Below, piece by piece: positions 33,173 through 42,815 of a stretch of DNA of 43,740 bases. The notes beneath the pieces were generated by a model that saw nothing but the letters and a program-made list of their open reading frames with translations, was not told the DNA's origin and did not search any database. Origin of the DNA: an uncultured delta proteobacterium (lineage in GTDB: Bacteria > Desulfobacterota > WTBG01 > CAIYCZ01 > CAIRTM01); the NCBI GenBank assembly GCA_903911225.1, contig CAIWCT010000006.1, positions 1-43,740 on the forward strand. Reading direction: 5' to 3'. The stretch's first letter is position 1, and each line of letters starts with the position of its first letter. A program made the translations under genes and the position numbers.

Positions 33173-34615
33173 ATGATACGCAAACAACAAAAATATTTTT
33201 TCCCTCTCCAACTGCTGCTGGATTTCGCATCTACGCTTGTCGTCTATGCCATCTGTGCGCCCATGTCGCTTTTCATCAGCGGCAGGCAGCTTGCAGCCTC
33301 GCCCGATTTCACCATACCCCTGCCGTTTGCCTGGGGATATTTCCTGAATATCGCACCGGTGGTACTCATTCTGCCCCTGCTGTTTCTCTACCTTACCAAC
33401 AGCTATATATATACAGGGGCTAAAAAACTGCGCTGGTTCATCTACAGCACGGGCAATGCCTTGGTGATTACGGCCTGTGTTCTACTGAGCCTTCAGATGG
33501 TATATCCGGCGGTAAAAGAGGCGCGGTCATTCATCACGCTTTTCTTTCCCCTGTCATGGCTGTTCTTTATTGTAAACCGCCTGCTCATGGTGGAGATCGT
33601 TCTGCAGGCGCGCAAAAACTCCAATCTCATCAAGCATCTGCTGATAATCGGCACGGACAAGGATGCAAAAGCCGCGGCCCATATTTTCGAAAAAAATCCA
33701 GAGCTAGGAATTAAGATGACGGGCTTTCTCACGGCCAACCCGGAGGAAGTCGGCTCCACCCTCGGTCCTGTGCCCGTTCTGGGCACGGTTGACGATTTTG
33801 CAGGCATCATCTCCTGTAATGTGGTTGACAGCGTTCTGTTTATCGGCGGCATTACCGACATCACCACAATCCGGACAATTTCTCTGCAATGCGAGGCAGT
33901 CGGCATCGATTTCGGCTTCAGCGCCTCCGTGTTCAGCCAGAAATTTATCAGCATCACGGCAGAGCAAATCGAAGGCATCTCTGCCGTCTTTCTCCAGAGC
34001 GTTGCTCACAGCCCGGAAAAAATGTTCTTCAAGCGGCTCTTCGACATTGCCGTTTCGACCGCGCTCATCGTAGGGTTTGCGCCGCTATGGATTATCATTC
34101 CCGCCTGGATCAGGCGCACTTCACCAGGGCCTGTGCTGTACAGCCAGGAGCGCGTTGGCAAGCACGGCAGGCTTTTCTCCATGTACAAGTTCCGCACCAT
34201 GATCGTCGATGCCGATAAAATGCTCGACAAGCTGACCCATCTCAATGAAATGGACGGCCCGGTATTTAAAATCAAGAACGACCCGCGCTTCACGAGCATC
34301 GGTCAGTTTCTGCGCCAGACCAGCATCGACGAGCTGCCGCAGCTTTTCAATGTCCTCAGGGGAGACATGTGCCTTGTGGGCCCACGGCCGCCCATTATGA
34401 AAGAAGTGCTGAAATATACGCCATGGCAGAAAAAACGCCTGGCTGTCGTGCCGGGCATAACCTGCCTGTGGCAGGTCACGGGACGCAATGAAATTAAATT
34501 CGACGAGTGGATGCAGCTGGATTTGCAGTACATAGAAAACTGGTCGCTGACTTTAGACTTAAAAATTCTCATACGCACCATTACCGCAGTACTATTGCGG
34601 CGCGGCGCAGAATAA
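33173..34615 (+). CDS. Undecaprenyl-phosphate sugar phosphotransferase (polyprenyl glycosylphosphotransferase)
   Basis: 480 residues. Four to five N-terminal membrane segments and a nucleotide-binding-like middle domain ([18 protein letters not shown]) precede the catalytic bacterial sugar transferase domain: [15 protein letters not shown] membrane hairpin, [51 protein letters not shown] and [13 protein letters not shown]. It transfers a sugar-1-phosphate from a nucleotide sugar to undecaprenyl phosphate, the first step of the repeat unit. WbaP-like proteins use galactose and WcaJ-like use glucose; the choice is not visible. It is read divergently from the rest of the polysaccharide operon. 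Confidence 0.92.
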   Translation: MIRKQQKYFFPLQLLLDFASTLVVYAICAPMSLFISGRQLAASPDFTIPLPFAWGYFLNIAPVVLILPLLFLYLTNSYIYTGAKKLRWFIYSTGNALVITACVLLSLQMVYPAVKEARSFITLFFPLSWLFFIVNRLLMVEIVLQARKNSNLIKHLLIIGTDKDAKAAAHIFEKNPELGIKMTGFLTANPEEVGSTLGPVPVLGTVDDFAGIISCNVVDSVLFIGGITDITTIRTISLQCEAVGIDFGFSASVFSQKFISITAEQIEGISAVFLQSVAHSPEKMFFKRLFDIAVSTALIVGFAPLWIIIPAWIRRTSPGPVLYSQERVGKHGRLFSMYKFRTMIVDADKMLDKLTHLNEMDGPVFKIKNDPRFTSIGQFLRQTSIDELPQLFNVLRGDMCLVGPRPPIMKEVLKYTPWQKKRLAVVPGITCLWQVTGRNEIKFDEWMQLDLQYIENWSLTLDLKILIRTITAVLLRRGAE

Positions 34616-34650
34616 CTATTTGTATCGACGGGCACTAAAGGAAACAAGCC

Positions 34651-36264
34651 ATGAACATCGTAAAAAAACTTTTCGGGCTCTTCCGTGATGACGATTACGA
34701 AGTCGGCATGCACCTCTACAACGCGCATCTGTATCGGGAGGCAATAGAAAAATTCGAGTCCGTCATCCTGCGAAAAACCTCGCTGTCAAGCCTGCACCAC
34801 AATCTGGCGCAGTTTTACTGCGGCTATGCCCACCGCAACCTGGGCATCATGCTGTTTGTCGTAGGCAACTATGCCGGGGCGCTGGAAGAATTCCAGAAAG
34901 CTCTCAAGGGCTCACAGAACCCGCATGAGGTGCATCACCTTATGGGAATCTGCCAGAACAATCTGGGTGATTTTGAAAATGCCGTGCTCACTTTTTCAAC
35001 AATTCTCAAAATCGACCCCAACAGTCTGCCAACAAAACTCCGGCTCGGCATATCCCTGCACAACCTGAAGATGTGGGACAAGTCGGTCGCCCTGTACTCA
35101 ACCATCCTTGCTCAGAAGCCAAAATACGCCGATGTTCATTTCCGGCTCGGGCTGGCGCTGCTGGGGCAGGGCAAGGCCGAACCCGCTGCAGAGGCCTTCC
35201 GAACGGCCGTAAAAATCAACCCCAACTATATCGAAGCCCATATAAAGCTCGGCCTCACGCAGGCATATCTGGCGGACTTCGATGGGGCACTTGCCAGCTT
35301 CACATCGATACTGGATCGCCATCCCGATTTTCCAGATATATACTATGCCATGGGCATTGCGCAGGCAGCCAGCGGCCGCATTCCGGATGCACTTGCAGCT
35401 TTTGAAAAAGCTCTTGAAATAAACCCCTCCTACAAAGACGCCAAAATCAAGCTGGGCATTCTGCACTGCCATCAGGGCAATTATGAAACTGCAGCAGCCT
35501 GCCTGCGCGAAGCCGGCAGTATAGACCCCGCTGACCCCAACCTGCAGCTGGCCATCTCAGCTGTTACATGCATAATGGAGCGTCCTGTCAACGCAAAAAA
35601 TGTACCCGATGAGCTGACCCGTCTGTTCGGGGGCGGCAAACCCCTTGACCAGGCAATCCGCAATTTCAATACGCATCTGAAAATCAAGCCCGATTTGTCG
35701 GCAGTACTGGCAATCATCAAGGAATTTTCAGAAGAAAATACTGCTCTGTGCGAAATGCTTATACCCGTGGTGCATGAGTATGTAAAGGAGCAGCCGAATT
35801 ATCCCGATACGCACAATACGCTTGGAAGCATCTACCTGAAGCTCAACAAGCTTATACGCGCTGAAGAATCCTTCCGCGAAGCGCTGCGCATCAACCCGGA
35901 ATACCTCAAGGCCCGCGTCAATTTGTTTAATACACTCAAGCTCATGAACAAGGACAAAGAGGCTGCTGAACAGGGAGCCTTCATTATCGAAAAAAATGTT
36001 TCCTATCCGGATGTATACTGCAATACGGGCGAAGTTCTTATGAACCTCGACCGTCACAAGGAGGCTCTTGCACATATTGAAGAGGCTATTCGCCTGCGCC
36101 CCCACTACAGCAAAGCTCATTATCTTAAGGCCCGTATCATGGCCGGCAACGGCAGGCATGAGGATGCCATTCAAGCCTATGAAGCCTGCCTTGCTTCATA
36201 TCCGGCAGACGACCTTGGAGACAAAGCCCGCGAAGCCCTCAATATGATAAAACAGAGGCTGTGA
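34651..36264 (+). CDS. Tetratricopeptide-repeat protein
   Basis: 537 residues without signal peptide or membrane span, so cytoplasmic. At least ten TPR units from residue 20 to the end, for example [51 protein letters not shown] and [24 protein letters not shown] arrays hold protein partners. It follows the sugar phosphotransferase by 35 bases (GGAAA before ATG 34651), so it is probably in the same transcript and may scaffold the polysaccharide machinery. No enzymatic domain is visible. Confidence 0.88.
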   Translation: MNIVKKLFGLFRDDDYEVGMHLYNAHLYREAIEKFESVILRKTSLSSLHHNLAQFYCGYAHRNLGIMLFVVGNYAGALEEFQKALKGSQNPHEVHHLMGICQNNLGDFENAVLTFSTILKIDPNSLPTKLRLGISLHNLKMWDKSVALYSTILAQKPKYADVHFRLGLALLGQGKAEPAAEAFRTAVKINPNYIEAHIKLGLTQAYLADFDGALASFTSILDRHPDFPDIYYAMGIAQAASGRIPDALAAFEKALEINPSYKDAKIKLGILHCHQGNYETAAACLREAGSIDPADPNLQLAISAVTCIMERPVNAKNVPDELTRLFGGGKPLDQAIRNFNTHLKIKPDLSAVLAIIKEFSEENTALCEMLIPVVHEYVKEQPNYPDTHNTLGSIYLKLNKLIRAEESFREALRINPEYLKARVNLFNTLKLMNKDKEAAEQGAFIIEKNVSYPDVYCNTGEVLMNLDRHKEALAHIEEAIRLRPHYSKAHYLKARIMAGNGRHEDAIQAYEACLASYPADDLGDKAREALNMIKQRL

Positions 36265-36271
36265 GCAGTCC

Positions 36272-37363
36272 ATGACGCCATCCCGCACCGGCACTGCCAC
36301 ACTTCCGCTGCACTGGGGCAAGGCCCCGCCCTGGCTCTTCAACCGCATGAAGCGCCTTGCCCGTCAGATCATGATCATTATCCTTGCCGATTTCGGCCCG
36401 CAGGAGCTGCTGGCACGCCTCTCCGACCCGCTCTGGTTTCAGGCTCTGGGATGCGTGCTGGGGTTCGACGGGCATTCAAGCGGCCTGACCACCACGGTCT
36501 GCGGAGCACTGAAAGAAGCCGCAGGCGATATGGCCCATGAAACGGGTTTTTTTGCCGCCGGCGGCAAGGGCCGCACCTCGCGCAAAACACCCGATGAAAT
36601 AATGAGCTGGGCTGGCGACATCACGGTTGCTCCCGAGCAGCTTGTGTACGCCAGCCGAATGTCGGCCAAAGTCGACAGCGCAGCTGTGCAGGACGGCTAT
36701 CAGCTCTACCACCATGTCTTCTTCTTCACCCGCAAGGGCGACTGGGCCGTGGTGCAGCAGGGCCTCAATTATGACACCCGCTATGCCCGGCGCTATCACT
36801 GGCTGAGCGCGCAGCTGCCCTCGTTTGTCTGCGACCCTCATGCAGCAGTATGCTGCGATGCCCACGACGAGACATTAAATCTCGTAGCGGCAGAAGGCGA
36901 TGAAAACCGCACCACATCTGTGCACCTGGCAGCCGAGCATCCGGACAAATTGTTTGCCGAGGCGGAAAAAATCATAGAGCTGGGGCTTCCCGCCCGGCAC
37001 CAGATAACCCGCCAGGACATTAACCCCAAAAAGCTCTATTCAATTTTTGTTAAAACCTATGAAGCCCAGTCCACAAACTATGAAGAGCTTCTGAGCCTGC
37101 GGGGCGTGGGCCCAAAATCGCTGCGTGCTCTGGCACTTCTCTCCGAGCTCATCTACGGCGCTGCACCATCATTTAAAGCCCCCGTGCGCTACAGCTATGC
37201 CCACGGCGGCAAAGACGGCCACCCCTACCCCGTGGCCCGCGATGTGTATGACACCTCCATCGAATTTCTCCGGGAGGTGGTCAACAAAAGCAAAATAGAG
37301 GCAAGCGATAAACAGCGCGCCTTCAAGCAGCTCGCAGCATTCTATGCTCGGGGCGAGAGGTAA
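36272..37363 (+). CDS. DUF763 family protein
   Basis: 363 residues. The opening RTGTATLPLHWGKAPPWLFNRMKRLA is the hallmark of DUF763, a family found in archaea and various bacteria with no proven function. A helix-hairpin-helix-like element (LLSLRGVGPKSLRALALLSELI, about residues 274-295) suggests nucleic-acid binding. It begins 7 bases behind the TPR gene and is probably co-transcribed, though its role does not look linked to polysaccharide. Confidence 0.87.
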   Translation: MTPSRTGTATLPLHWGKAPPWLFNRMKRLARQIMIIILADFGPQELLARLSDPLWFQALGCVLGFDGHSSGLTTTVCGALKEAAGDMAHETGFFAAGGKGRTSRKTPDEIMSWAGDITVAPEQLVYASRMSAKVDSAAVQDGYQLYHHVFFFTRKGDWAVVQQGLNYDTRYARRYHWLSAQLPSFVCDPHAAVCCDAHDETLNLVAAEGDENRTTSVHLAAEHPDKLFAEAEKIIELGLPARHQITRQDINPKKLYSIFVKTYEAQSTNYEELLSLRGVGPKSLRALALLSELIYGAAPSFKAPVRYSYAHGGKDGHPYPVARDVYDTSIEFLREVVNKSKIEASDKQRAFKQLAAFYARGER

Positions 37364-37432
37364 TATATTATTAAACATGTCTTAAAAATCTCACAAGAGC
37401 AAATCACAATGACTGCGTATAATTTATGCGTG

Positions 37433-37523
37433 CCTTCTCCCCTTGAGGGGAGAAGGTCAGGTTGAGGGGTGATGCAAAATGCCCCCTCACCTCAATCCTC
37501 TCCCCCTGCCGGGGGCGAGGAGG
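37433..37523. repeat. Palindromic intergenic repeat with three hairpins
   Basis: CCTTCTCCCC/GGGGAGAAGG (37433-37442 and 37447-37456) is a perfect 10-bp stem; TGAGGGG/CCCCTCA (37463-37469, 37483-37489) and CCTC-CCCCC/GGGGG-GAGG (37497-37520) follow. This CCCTCAC/CTCTCCCC-rich element is a common mobile-looking intergenic repeat in bacteria. It lies between the DUF763 and DUF402 genes and may also end transcription of the former. Confidence 0.75.
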
Positions 37524-37544
37524 TCTTCTTGGAAATTTACTTAC

Positions 37545-38054
37545 ATGCAAAAATTTGAAGAAATAAAACACCACAAAAACAAACCCGGGCAGCGCTACCT
37601 GTGCGACCTCGCCCTGCGCGAGCAGGGCCATATCGTTCTGGTCTATCATGCCGAGACTGCGGGCCGCATCGCCGACATCGACATTGCCCCCGGTTCCACC
37701 ACTATTGCCCACTACTGGCAGTCCGGCGGCTATGTTCTCTGGCGCATGTTTTCAGCCGATCGCACGCTTCTCGGATCGCTCTTTCATATCTGCAATAATA
37801 CTGATATACAAGAGACAAGCGTCAGCTATGATGATCTGATCCTTGACATCTGGATCACCCCGCAGGGATTTGCCCGCGTGCTTGATGAGGATGAACTGGC
37901 CGATGCAATCAGCGCAGGGCTGGTCACTGAAAACGAACAAAGCTGGATTGAAAAACAGAAAGGGATTATCCTTACAGATTACTCTGCCATCATCGACGGG
38001 ATACGCAATCTTGAAATCGGCATTTTGAAAGTTGGGCAAAATCAAGCCTGCTAA
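37545..38054 (+). CDS. DUF402 domain protein
   Basis: 169 residues. DUF402/FomD-like fold: an early GQRYLCDLALREQGHIVLVYHA, the WRMFSADRTLLG strand, the pattern DLILDIWITPQG-x-ARVLDEDEL and a helical C-terminus. Related proteins (FomD, SA1684) are cation-dependent nucleoside-phosphate hydrolases; here the conserved acidic DEDEL is present, but activity is unproven. The frame opens upstream at 37479 inside the palindromic repeat, which is not credible as coding, so ATG 37545 is chosen. A frameshifted copy of its 3' third is found at 40141-40329. Confidence 0.8.
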   Translation: MQKFEEIKHHKNKPGQRYLCDLALREQGHIVLVYHAETAGRIADIDIAPGSTTIAHYWQSGGYVLWRMFSADRTLLGSLFHICNNTDIQETSVSYDDLILDIWITPQGFARVLDEDELADAISAGLVTENEQSWIEKQKGIILTDYSAIIDGIRNLEIGILKVGQNQAC

Positions 38055-38069
38055 AATATCATTTAAATA

Positions 38070-40100
38070 ATGAAAAATAAAAAAAACAGATCAGCCAAAT
38101 CAACTGTTTCCGGCGGTAACACGGGCGTTCACAAATTTTCAGCCCCTGTAAATGACCTACGCCTGAAGATGTATCTGGCCTGTCTTCTGGCTGCTTTTGC
38201 CTGTCTATTGTATGTCAACACCATCGACCATGACTATGCCTATGATGATATGGGCCTCATACCCCAAAATCATTTGACCCAACAAGGCTTCGCAGGCATT
38301 CCCGATTTGCTGCGAACATCGTATTGGTATGGCAACCTTGAAATGAATCAAGGCGCGTACCGCCCCTTGTCCATGATAACATTTGCCATCGAACAGGAAC
38401 TTTCGCCGGGCAACCCGCATACAGCTCATTTCGTCAATATGGCGCTCTATGGCCTTATCGGGTTTCTCTTATTTGGTTTATTGTGCCGCCTGCTTCAGGG
38501 CCGCAGCATATATGTTCCATTTATCGCAGCGCTGCTATTTATCGCGCATCCGCTGCACACAGAGGTAGTTGCCAATATCAAGAGCCGTGACGTATTGCTT
38601 TGTTTCCTGTTTTTTATACTTACGGCCCGGCTGCTGCTTGCCTATACCAGGTCAAAAAAAAACTTAACCCTTCTGCTTTCTGCACTTGCGTATTTTCTAT
38701 GTGTTTTTGCACGCGAAGATGGGTTGTGCTTTCTGGCCGTGTTTCCTTTGCTTCTGTACTTTTTTACCGGTACAAACTTGAAGAACTGCGTAAAACCTCT
38801 CTGGCCGCTAGCCATAAGCGCCGGGATATTTATTTGTATCCACCAGTATGTTATAGCAACTGAGCTTTCTTCAAAAATCAACTACACATATTTTGATAAT
38901 GCGCTGGTTGCAGCACCTGACATAGCAAGCCGGCTTGCAACCGCATTTTATATATTTGGCAGCTATTTCAGGCTTATTTTTTTCCCCCACCCTCTGTCCT
39001 GTGACTACTCCTTCAACCAGATTCCGCTAACCGGCTTCCGTGATCCGCAGGTGCTGCTCGTGCTTTGCGCCTTCGCCGCACTTGCCGTGATAGCGCTGAA
39101 AGGAATAAAGGCAAGAAGCATCTATTCCTTTTGCATATTATATTTTTCCGCAACCATGGCCATGACCGGCAATATTTTCTTTTTGATCGGAGCCACCATG
39201 GCCGAACGGTTTTTTTTTGCGCCATTGCTCGGATTTACTATTGTCGCGGCGGCATTACTTGACCGCTGTTTTACGGGCGCTACTGGTCCGATAAAAAATA
39301 TCAGGGAATTTTTCACAAGCCGTTCACGCCTCATCTTCGTGGTAATGATACTTGCCTGCTTGATGAGTGCAAAAACAATTCTGCGCAACCGGTGCTGGGG
39401 AAATGACCTCACCTTATTTGCGAACGATGTAAAAGCTGCTTCCGGCAGCGCGCGCCTTCATCATAATTACGGAGCTGCAATCATTCGCCTTCTGGTCATC
39501 CCGGAGCAGGATCAGGCAAAGATGCTGGGGCAGCTACATGTTGCAATTCCGAAGTTTCAAGCAGCCTTAGCTATTGCCCCTGACTATTTTGAAGCGCTGA
39601 ACCATCTTGGCGCATGCTATTATATAGATGGAAATTATGCCGAATCCATCTTACTATTTCTTCGGGCATTGCAGCAAAGGCCTGATGATCCGCTAGTGCT
39701 GTCTAACCTGGGCAATGCCTATTTCAGAAGCAACAGGTTTACGAAAGCTGTTGATGCTCTAACCAAAGCGATTGAGGGCGGTTCTATAAACGATGATACG
39801 TATAATTATCTAGGCAGGTCTTATTTCAGCATAAAAAAATACCGCGAGGCAATTGCGGCATTTAAAATGGCGCTGAAAAAAAATCCCGTCCAGCCGGAAA
39901 CACTCTACGATATGGGGTCTGCCTACGGCGCTCTTAAGGAATTCGACAGTGCAATTAACTGCTTCCGAAAATCAGCGGAGCTTCAGCCTGAAAATGCAAA
40001 AGCATGGTCTTCTCTGGGCTTAATGTATCGAAATAAAGGCGACCAGGATAATGCGTCAAAATGTATGCTGCGGGCAGAGCAGCTAAGCAGGCAGGAATAA
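38070..40100 (+). CDS. TMTC-like polytopic membrane protein with C-terminal TPRs
   Basis: 676 residues. About ten membrane segments up to residue 430, then five or more TPR units (HLGACYYIDGNYAESILLFLRALQQRPDD and following). The first periplasmic loop has YDDMGLI with paired Asp, and a later loop reads AHPLHTEVVANIKSRD, both typical of the TMTC/DUF1736 GT-C-like group, whose eukaryotic members are protein O-mannosyltransferases. A lipid-linked sugar transferase role in the periplasm is therefore possible; it is not proven for bacterial members. It follows the DUF402 gene by 15 bases. Confidence 0.82.
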   Translation: MKNKKNRSAKSTVSGGNTGVHKFSAPVNDLRLKMYLACLLAAFACLLYVNTIDHDYAYDDMGLIPQNHLTQQGFAGIPDLLRTSYWYGNLEMNQGAYRPLSMITFAIEQELSPGNPHTAHFVNMALYGLIGFLLFGLLCRLLQGRSIYVPFIAALLFIAHPLHTEVVANIKSRDVLLCFLFFILTARLLLAYTRSKKNLTLLLSALAYFLCVFAREDGLCFLAVFPLLLYFFTGTNLKNCVKPLWPLAISAGIFICIHQYVIATELSSKINYTYFDNALVAAPDIASRLATAFYIFGSYFRLIFFPHPLSCDYSFNQIPLTGFRDPQVLLVLCAFAALAVIALKGIKARSIYSFCILYFSATMAMTGNIFFLIGATMAERFFFAPLLGFTIVAAALLDRCFTGATGPIKNIREFFTSRSRLIFVVMILACLMSAKTILRNRCWGNDLTLFANDVKAASGSARLHHNYGAAIIRLLVIPEQDQAKMLGQLHVAIPKFQAALAIAPDYFEALNHLGACYYIDGNYAESILLFLRALQQRPDDPLVLSNLGNAYFRSNRFTKAVDALTKAIEGGSINDDTYNYLGRSYFSIKKYREAIAAFKMALKKNPVQPETLYDMGSAYGALKEFDSAINCFRKSAELQPENAKAWSSLGLMYRNKGDQDNASKCMLRAEQLSRQE

Positions 40101-40140
40101 TGCCTGCGGCTAATGGTCTGAAGAAAGAAACGGACCAGCG

Positions 40141-40329
40141 GGTTCTTGATAACCGGGTCACAGCGCAGGGGTTGCGCGGGTGCGTGACGAGGCTGAACCG
40201 GCCGATGCAATCAAGTACGTGCCGGTCACCGAAGACGGACAGAATTGGATTAAAAAGCAAAATAATATTATCCTTTTAGGCTACGCAGGCATCATCGACC
40301 GGATTACAAATATTGAAACAGCCATTATG
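40141..40329 (+). pseudogene. Frameshifted remnant of a second DUF402 gene
   Basis: The stretch reads VLDNRVTAQG in one frame and, after a one-base loss near 40170, VRDEAEPADAI...GQNWIKKQNNIILLGYAGIIDRITNIETAI in another. This aligns with the end of the intact DUF402 gene (DIWITPQG ... VLDEDELADAI ... QSWIEKQKGIILTDYSAIIDGIRNLEIGI). DNA similarity is also visible, for example the shared GGCCGATGCAATCA. The 5' two thirds are missing. It marks an old duplication or recombination that now flanks the TMTC-like gene. Confidence 0.75.
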
Positions 40330-40378
40330 AACCCGCAGGGTTCCATGAAGACTATTTACCCTAGAAAGGAATGCTGCC

Positions 40379-41173
40379 ATGACGGTCGATACGCTGGGCG
40401 GCTCTACCGAATTTGAAGTCGTGAAAATCAGGGACGGTGCTGCCGAAACATTCATACAGGCCGTGGCAACCGAAGTGCCGTGCACGATCGTCATCAACGG
40501 CAAAGAGGCCGTTACCTCCATGATAACGCCCACCCACTTCAAGGAATTTGCCGTGGGGCATCTCTTTACCGCCGGTATTATATCGCGAGCCGATGACATT
40601 GTCAGCTACAGCTGCGATGAAACCAGGTGGCGCCTTGATGTGGAGACGCGGCGCGAGGTTGATCTTGATCTTTTAGGCAAACGGGTCTACACCAGCGGCT
40701 GCGGCAAAGGGGTTATGTATGCCAATGTTATTGAGCTTTCATCGCGTCACCCGCTGCCTGCCGGGTTTACGGTACAGGCCGGCCTACTGACAGTGGGCAT
40801 TCAATGGCTTTTGTCCAGCTCGGCGCTGTTTCAGGCTACCCGCGGCGTGCACTCTGTGGCGCTAAGCCTTGGTGGAGCGCTGCCTGACATGCTTATTGAC
40901 GATATCGGCCGCCACAATGCCGTAGACAAGATTATCGGCTATGGGCTGATGCACGGCCTTGATTTCTCACACAGCATACTTCTCAGCACCGGCAGAACCT
41001 CATCGGAGATACTGCACAAGGCAAAGCGTGCGGCAATACCCATAGTGCTCTCACGCGGAGCCCCGACGCACCAGACGATTCTGCTCTCGCGTGATATGGG
41101 CGTCACCATAGCGGGCTTCAAACGGTCGGGAGACATTGTCGTCTATTCAAACGGGCAGCGTGTGCTTACCTGA
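40379..41173 (+). CDS. fdhD: Formate dehydrogenase accessory sulfurtransferase FdhD
   Basis: 264 residues. FdhD signatures VPCTIVINGKE, FAVGHLFTAGII, YTSGCGKG with Cys108, and LIDDIGRHNAVDKIIGYGL are present; the loop Cys is the one that receives sulfur from a desulfurase and passes it to the molybdenum/tungsten bis-MGD cofactor. Only one Cys is present in the loop (second position Gly), as in many FdhD proteins. AAGGAA is located 8 bases before ATG 40379. No formate dehydrogenase genes are near, so the client enzyme is elsewhere. Confidence 0.95.
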   Translation: MTVDTLGGSTEFEVVKIRDGAAETFIQAVATEVPCTIVINGKEAVTSMITPTHFKEFAVGHLFTAGIISRADDIVSYSCDETRWRLDVETRREVDLDLLGKRVYTSGCGKGVMYANVIELSSRHPLPAGFTVQAGLLTVGIQWLLSSSALFQATRGVHSVALSLGGALPDMLIDDIGRHNAVDKIIGYGLMHGLDFSHSILLSTGRTSSEILHKAKRAAIPIVLSRGAPTHQTILLSRDMGVTIAGFKRSGDIVVYSNGQRVLT

Positions 41174-41205
41174 CAGCGGCAGGCCACATAAACGATTCTG
41201 AATAA

Positions 41206-41275
41206 GTAGGGTGGGTGAAACCCACCAATAAATGGCATTATGCTACACCGGAATGGTGGGTTGCACCCACCCTAC
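41206..41275. repeat. GTAGGGTGGGT inverted-repeat element
   Basis: GTAGGGTGGGTG at 41206-41217 and CACCCACCCTAC at 41264-41275 form a 12-bp perfect inverted repeat; the inner AACCCACC/GGTGGGTT (41219-41226, 41255-41262) extends the stem to about 20 bp. This is a widespread intergenic palindromic element in bacteria and may also end transcription of fdhD. Confidence 0.8.
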
Positions 41276-41302
41276 ATTTAAAAACGATTTATAAGGAGCA
41301 TC

Positions 41303-42704
41303 ATGATAGCAAGCATAACATTCATGGGCGCAACGGGAACGGTTACCGGGTCACGGTATTTACTTGAAGCCGAAGGCAAAAAATATCTCATTGACTGCGG
41401 CCTGTTTCAGGGCTTGAAAGAAATTCGACAGCGCAACTGGGAAGCCCTTCCCCATACCTCCGGCAGAAATCGACCGCGTGCTGCTGACCCATGCACATGT
41501 CGACCACTGCGGCTATCTGCCACGCATCGTACAGCAGGGCTTCAAGGGCCCGGTGCACTGCACCTGGCCCACAGCAGACATCTGCAGCCTCGTGCTTCGT
41601 GACAGCGCCCACCTGCAGGAAGAAGACGCGCGCTATGCTAACAAAAAGGGGTTTTCAAAGCACAAGCCCGCCCTGCCCCTCTATACCGTGCAGGATGCCG
41701 AAGATGCCATCAGCCTCTTTAAGCCCGTAAACTACGGCCAGGATCTTTTTTTCTCAAACACCATGCGCGTGAAATTCAAGGATGCCGGGCATATACTGGG
41801 CTCATCATTCATCGACGTGAAGCTCATGCAGGCAGACAAACCGACCCGCATCCTCTTCAGCGGCGATATCGGCAGCCCCGGCCGGCCCATTCTGCGCGAC
41901 CCCACGCAGGTGTTTGAAGTTGATTATCTCGTGCTTGAATCAACCTACGGCGACCGCACCCACGGCCACGGCGACGAGGAGCGCCGCACCGAGCTTGCCA
42001 GGGTCATCAATGAAAGCATAAAGCGGGGCGGCATACTGATCATTCCGTCGTTTGCCGTGGAGCGCTCGCAGGAGCTGCTCTACTACATCCGCGAACTTGA
42101 GGACCAGAAGCGCATTCCCGTCACGCCTGTCTATCTTGATTCGCCCATGGCAGTGTCAGCCACGGAAGTTTTTGAAAAATGGAAGCTTGTCTACGATATG
42201 GAGGCACGCATGAAGGAGCTCGACGGCAAGCACATCATGCAGACCAGAATGCTGCATGTCGTGCGTGATGCCGAAGAGTCTAAGCTTTTGCACAATGTGA
42301 AAGGCCCTGCCATTTTCATCTCCGCCAGCGGCATGCTTGAAGGAGGCCGCATACTGCATCATCTGGAGCACCGCCTTCCCTTCGCTGAAAACACCGTGCT
42401 CTTTGTTGGATACCAGGCCGAGGGCACCCGAGGCAGGTCGATCTTAAACGGCAACCCCACGGTCAAGATTCATGGCCAGCAGGTGCCCATAAAAGCCAAA
42501 ATAGATAACATTACCGGATTCTCCGGACATGCTGATTACAAAGAGATACTTGCCTGGCTCATGGGCTTCAACCGGCCGCCGATAAAAACATTTATCGTCC
42601 ACGGCGAGCCCGAAGCATCAAAGGCTATGGCTGAAAGCATCAGAACAACGCTTGGCTGGCAGGTTGAAATACCTGAGTTCATGCAGACGGTAAAGCTTGA
42701 TTGA
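41303..42704 (+). pseudogene. Beta-CASP metallo-beta-lactamase RNA nuclease, interrupted by a +1 frameshift
   Basis: The frame from ATG 41303 (AAGGAG upstream; GATGTVTGSRYLLEAEGKKYLIDCGLFQG) runs to about residue 50 and then turns to nonsense; the correct frame resumes as PPAEIDRVLLTHAHVDHCGYLPR, open to 42704. Removing one C from the runs at 41445-41453 restores one 466-residue protein. The rest has all motifs: HAHVDH, DAGHILGS, FSGDIG, ESTYGDRTH, SFAVERSQELLYYI, DSPMAVSATEVF, SASGMLEGGRI and GFSGHAD, as in beta-CASP RNA processing nucleases (CPSF73/YsH-like). An internal ATG at 41478 would give 408 residues beginning just before the metal site, so a partial protein may still be made. Sequencing error, mutation or programmed shift cannot be told apart. 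Confidence 0.8.
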
Positions 42705-42815
42705 TAATCGCTAAGGGAGGCAGTGCAGGTTTGTGCCGCAATGGGCAAACATGCGCTGATTCCAGATGGTGGTATTTCGATGAATCAGGGATAAAACCCA
42801 AGCTTGCAGGCAGGC

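Noticed and set aside
33130-33423. 97-residue plus-strand ORF starting upstream of the glycosylphosphotransferase
   Set aside because: It overlaps the real gene in another frame and has no family features; the 480-residue frame carries all the membrane and catalytic motifs.
37479-37544. Upstream extension of the DUF402 gene
   Set aside because: The extra codons lie inside the palindromic repeat and translate to a Pro-rich repeat peptide; the family starts at the inner Met.
40061-40279. 72-residue ORF behind the TMTC-like gene as a real gene
   Set aside because: It covers the first frame of the decayed DUF402 copy, with frameshift and missing 5' part.
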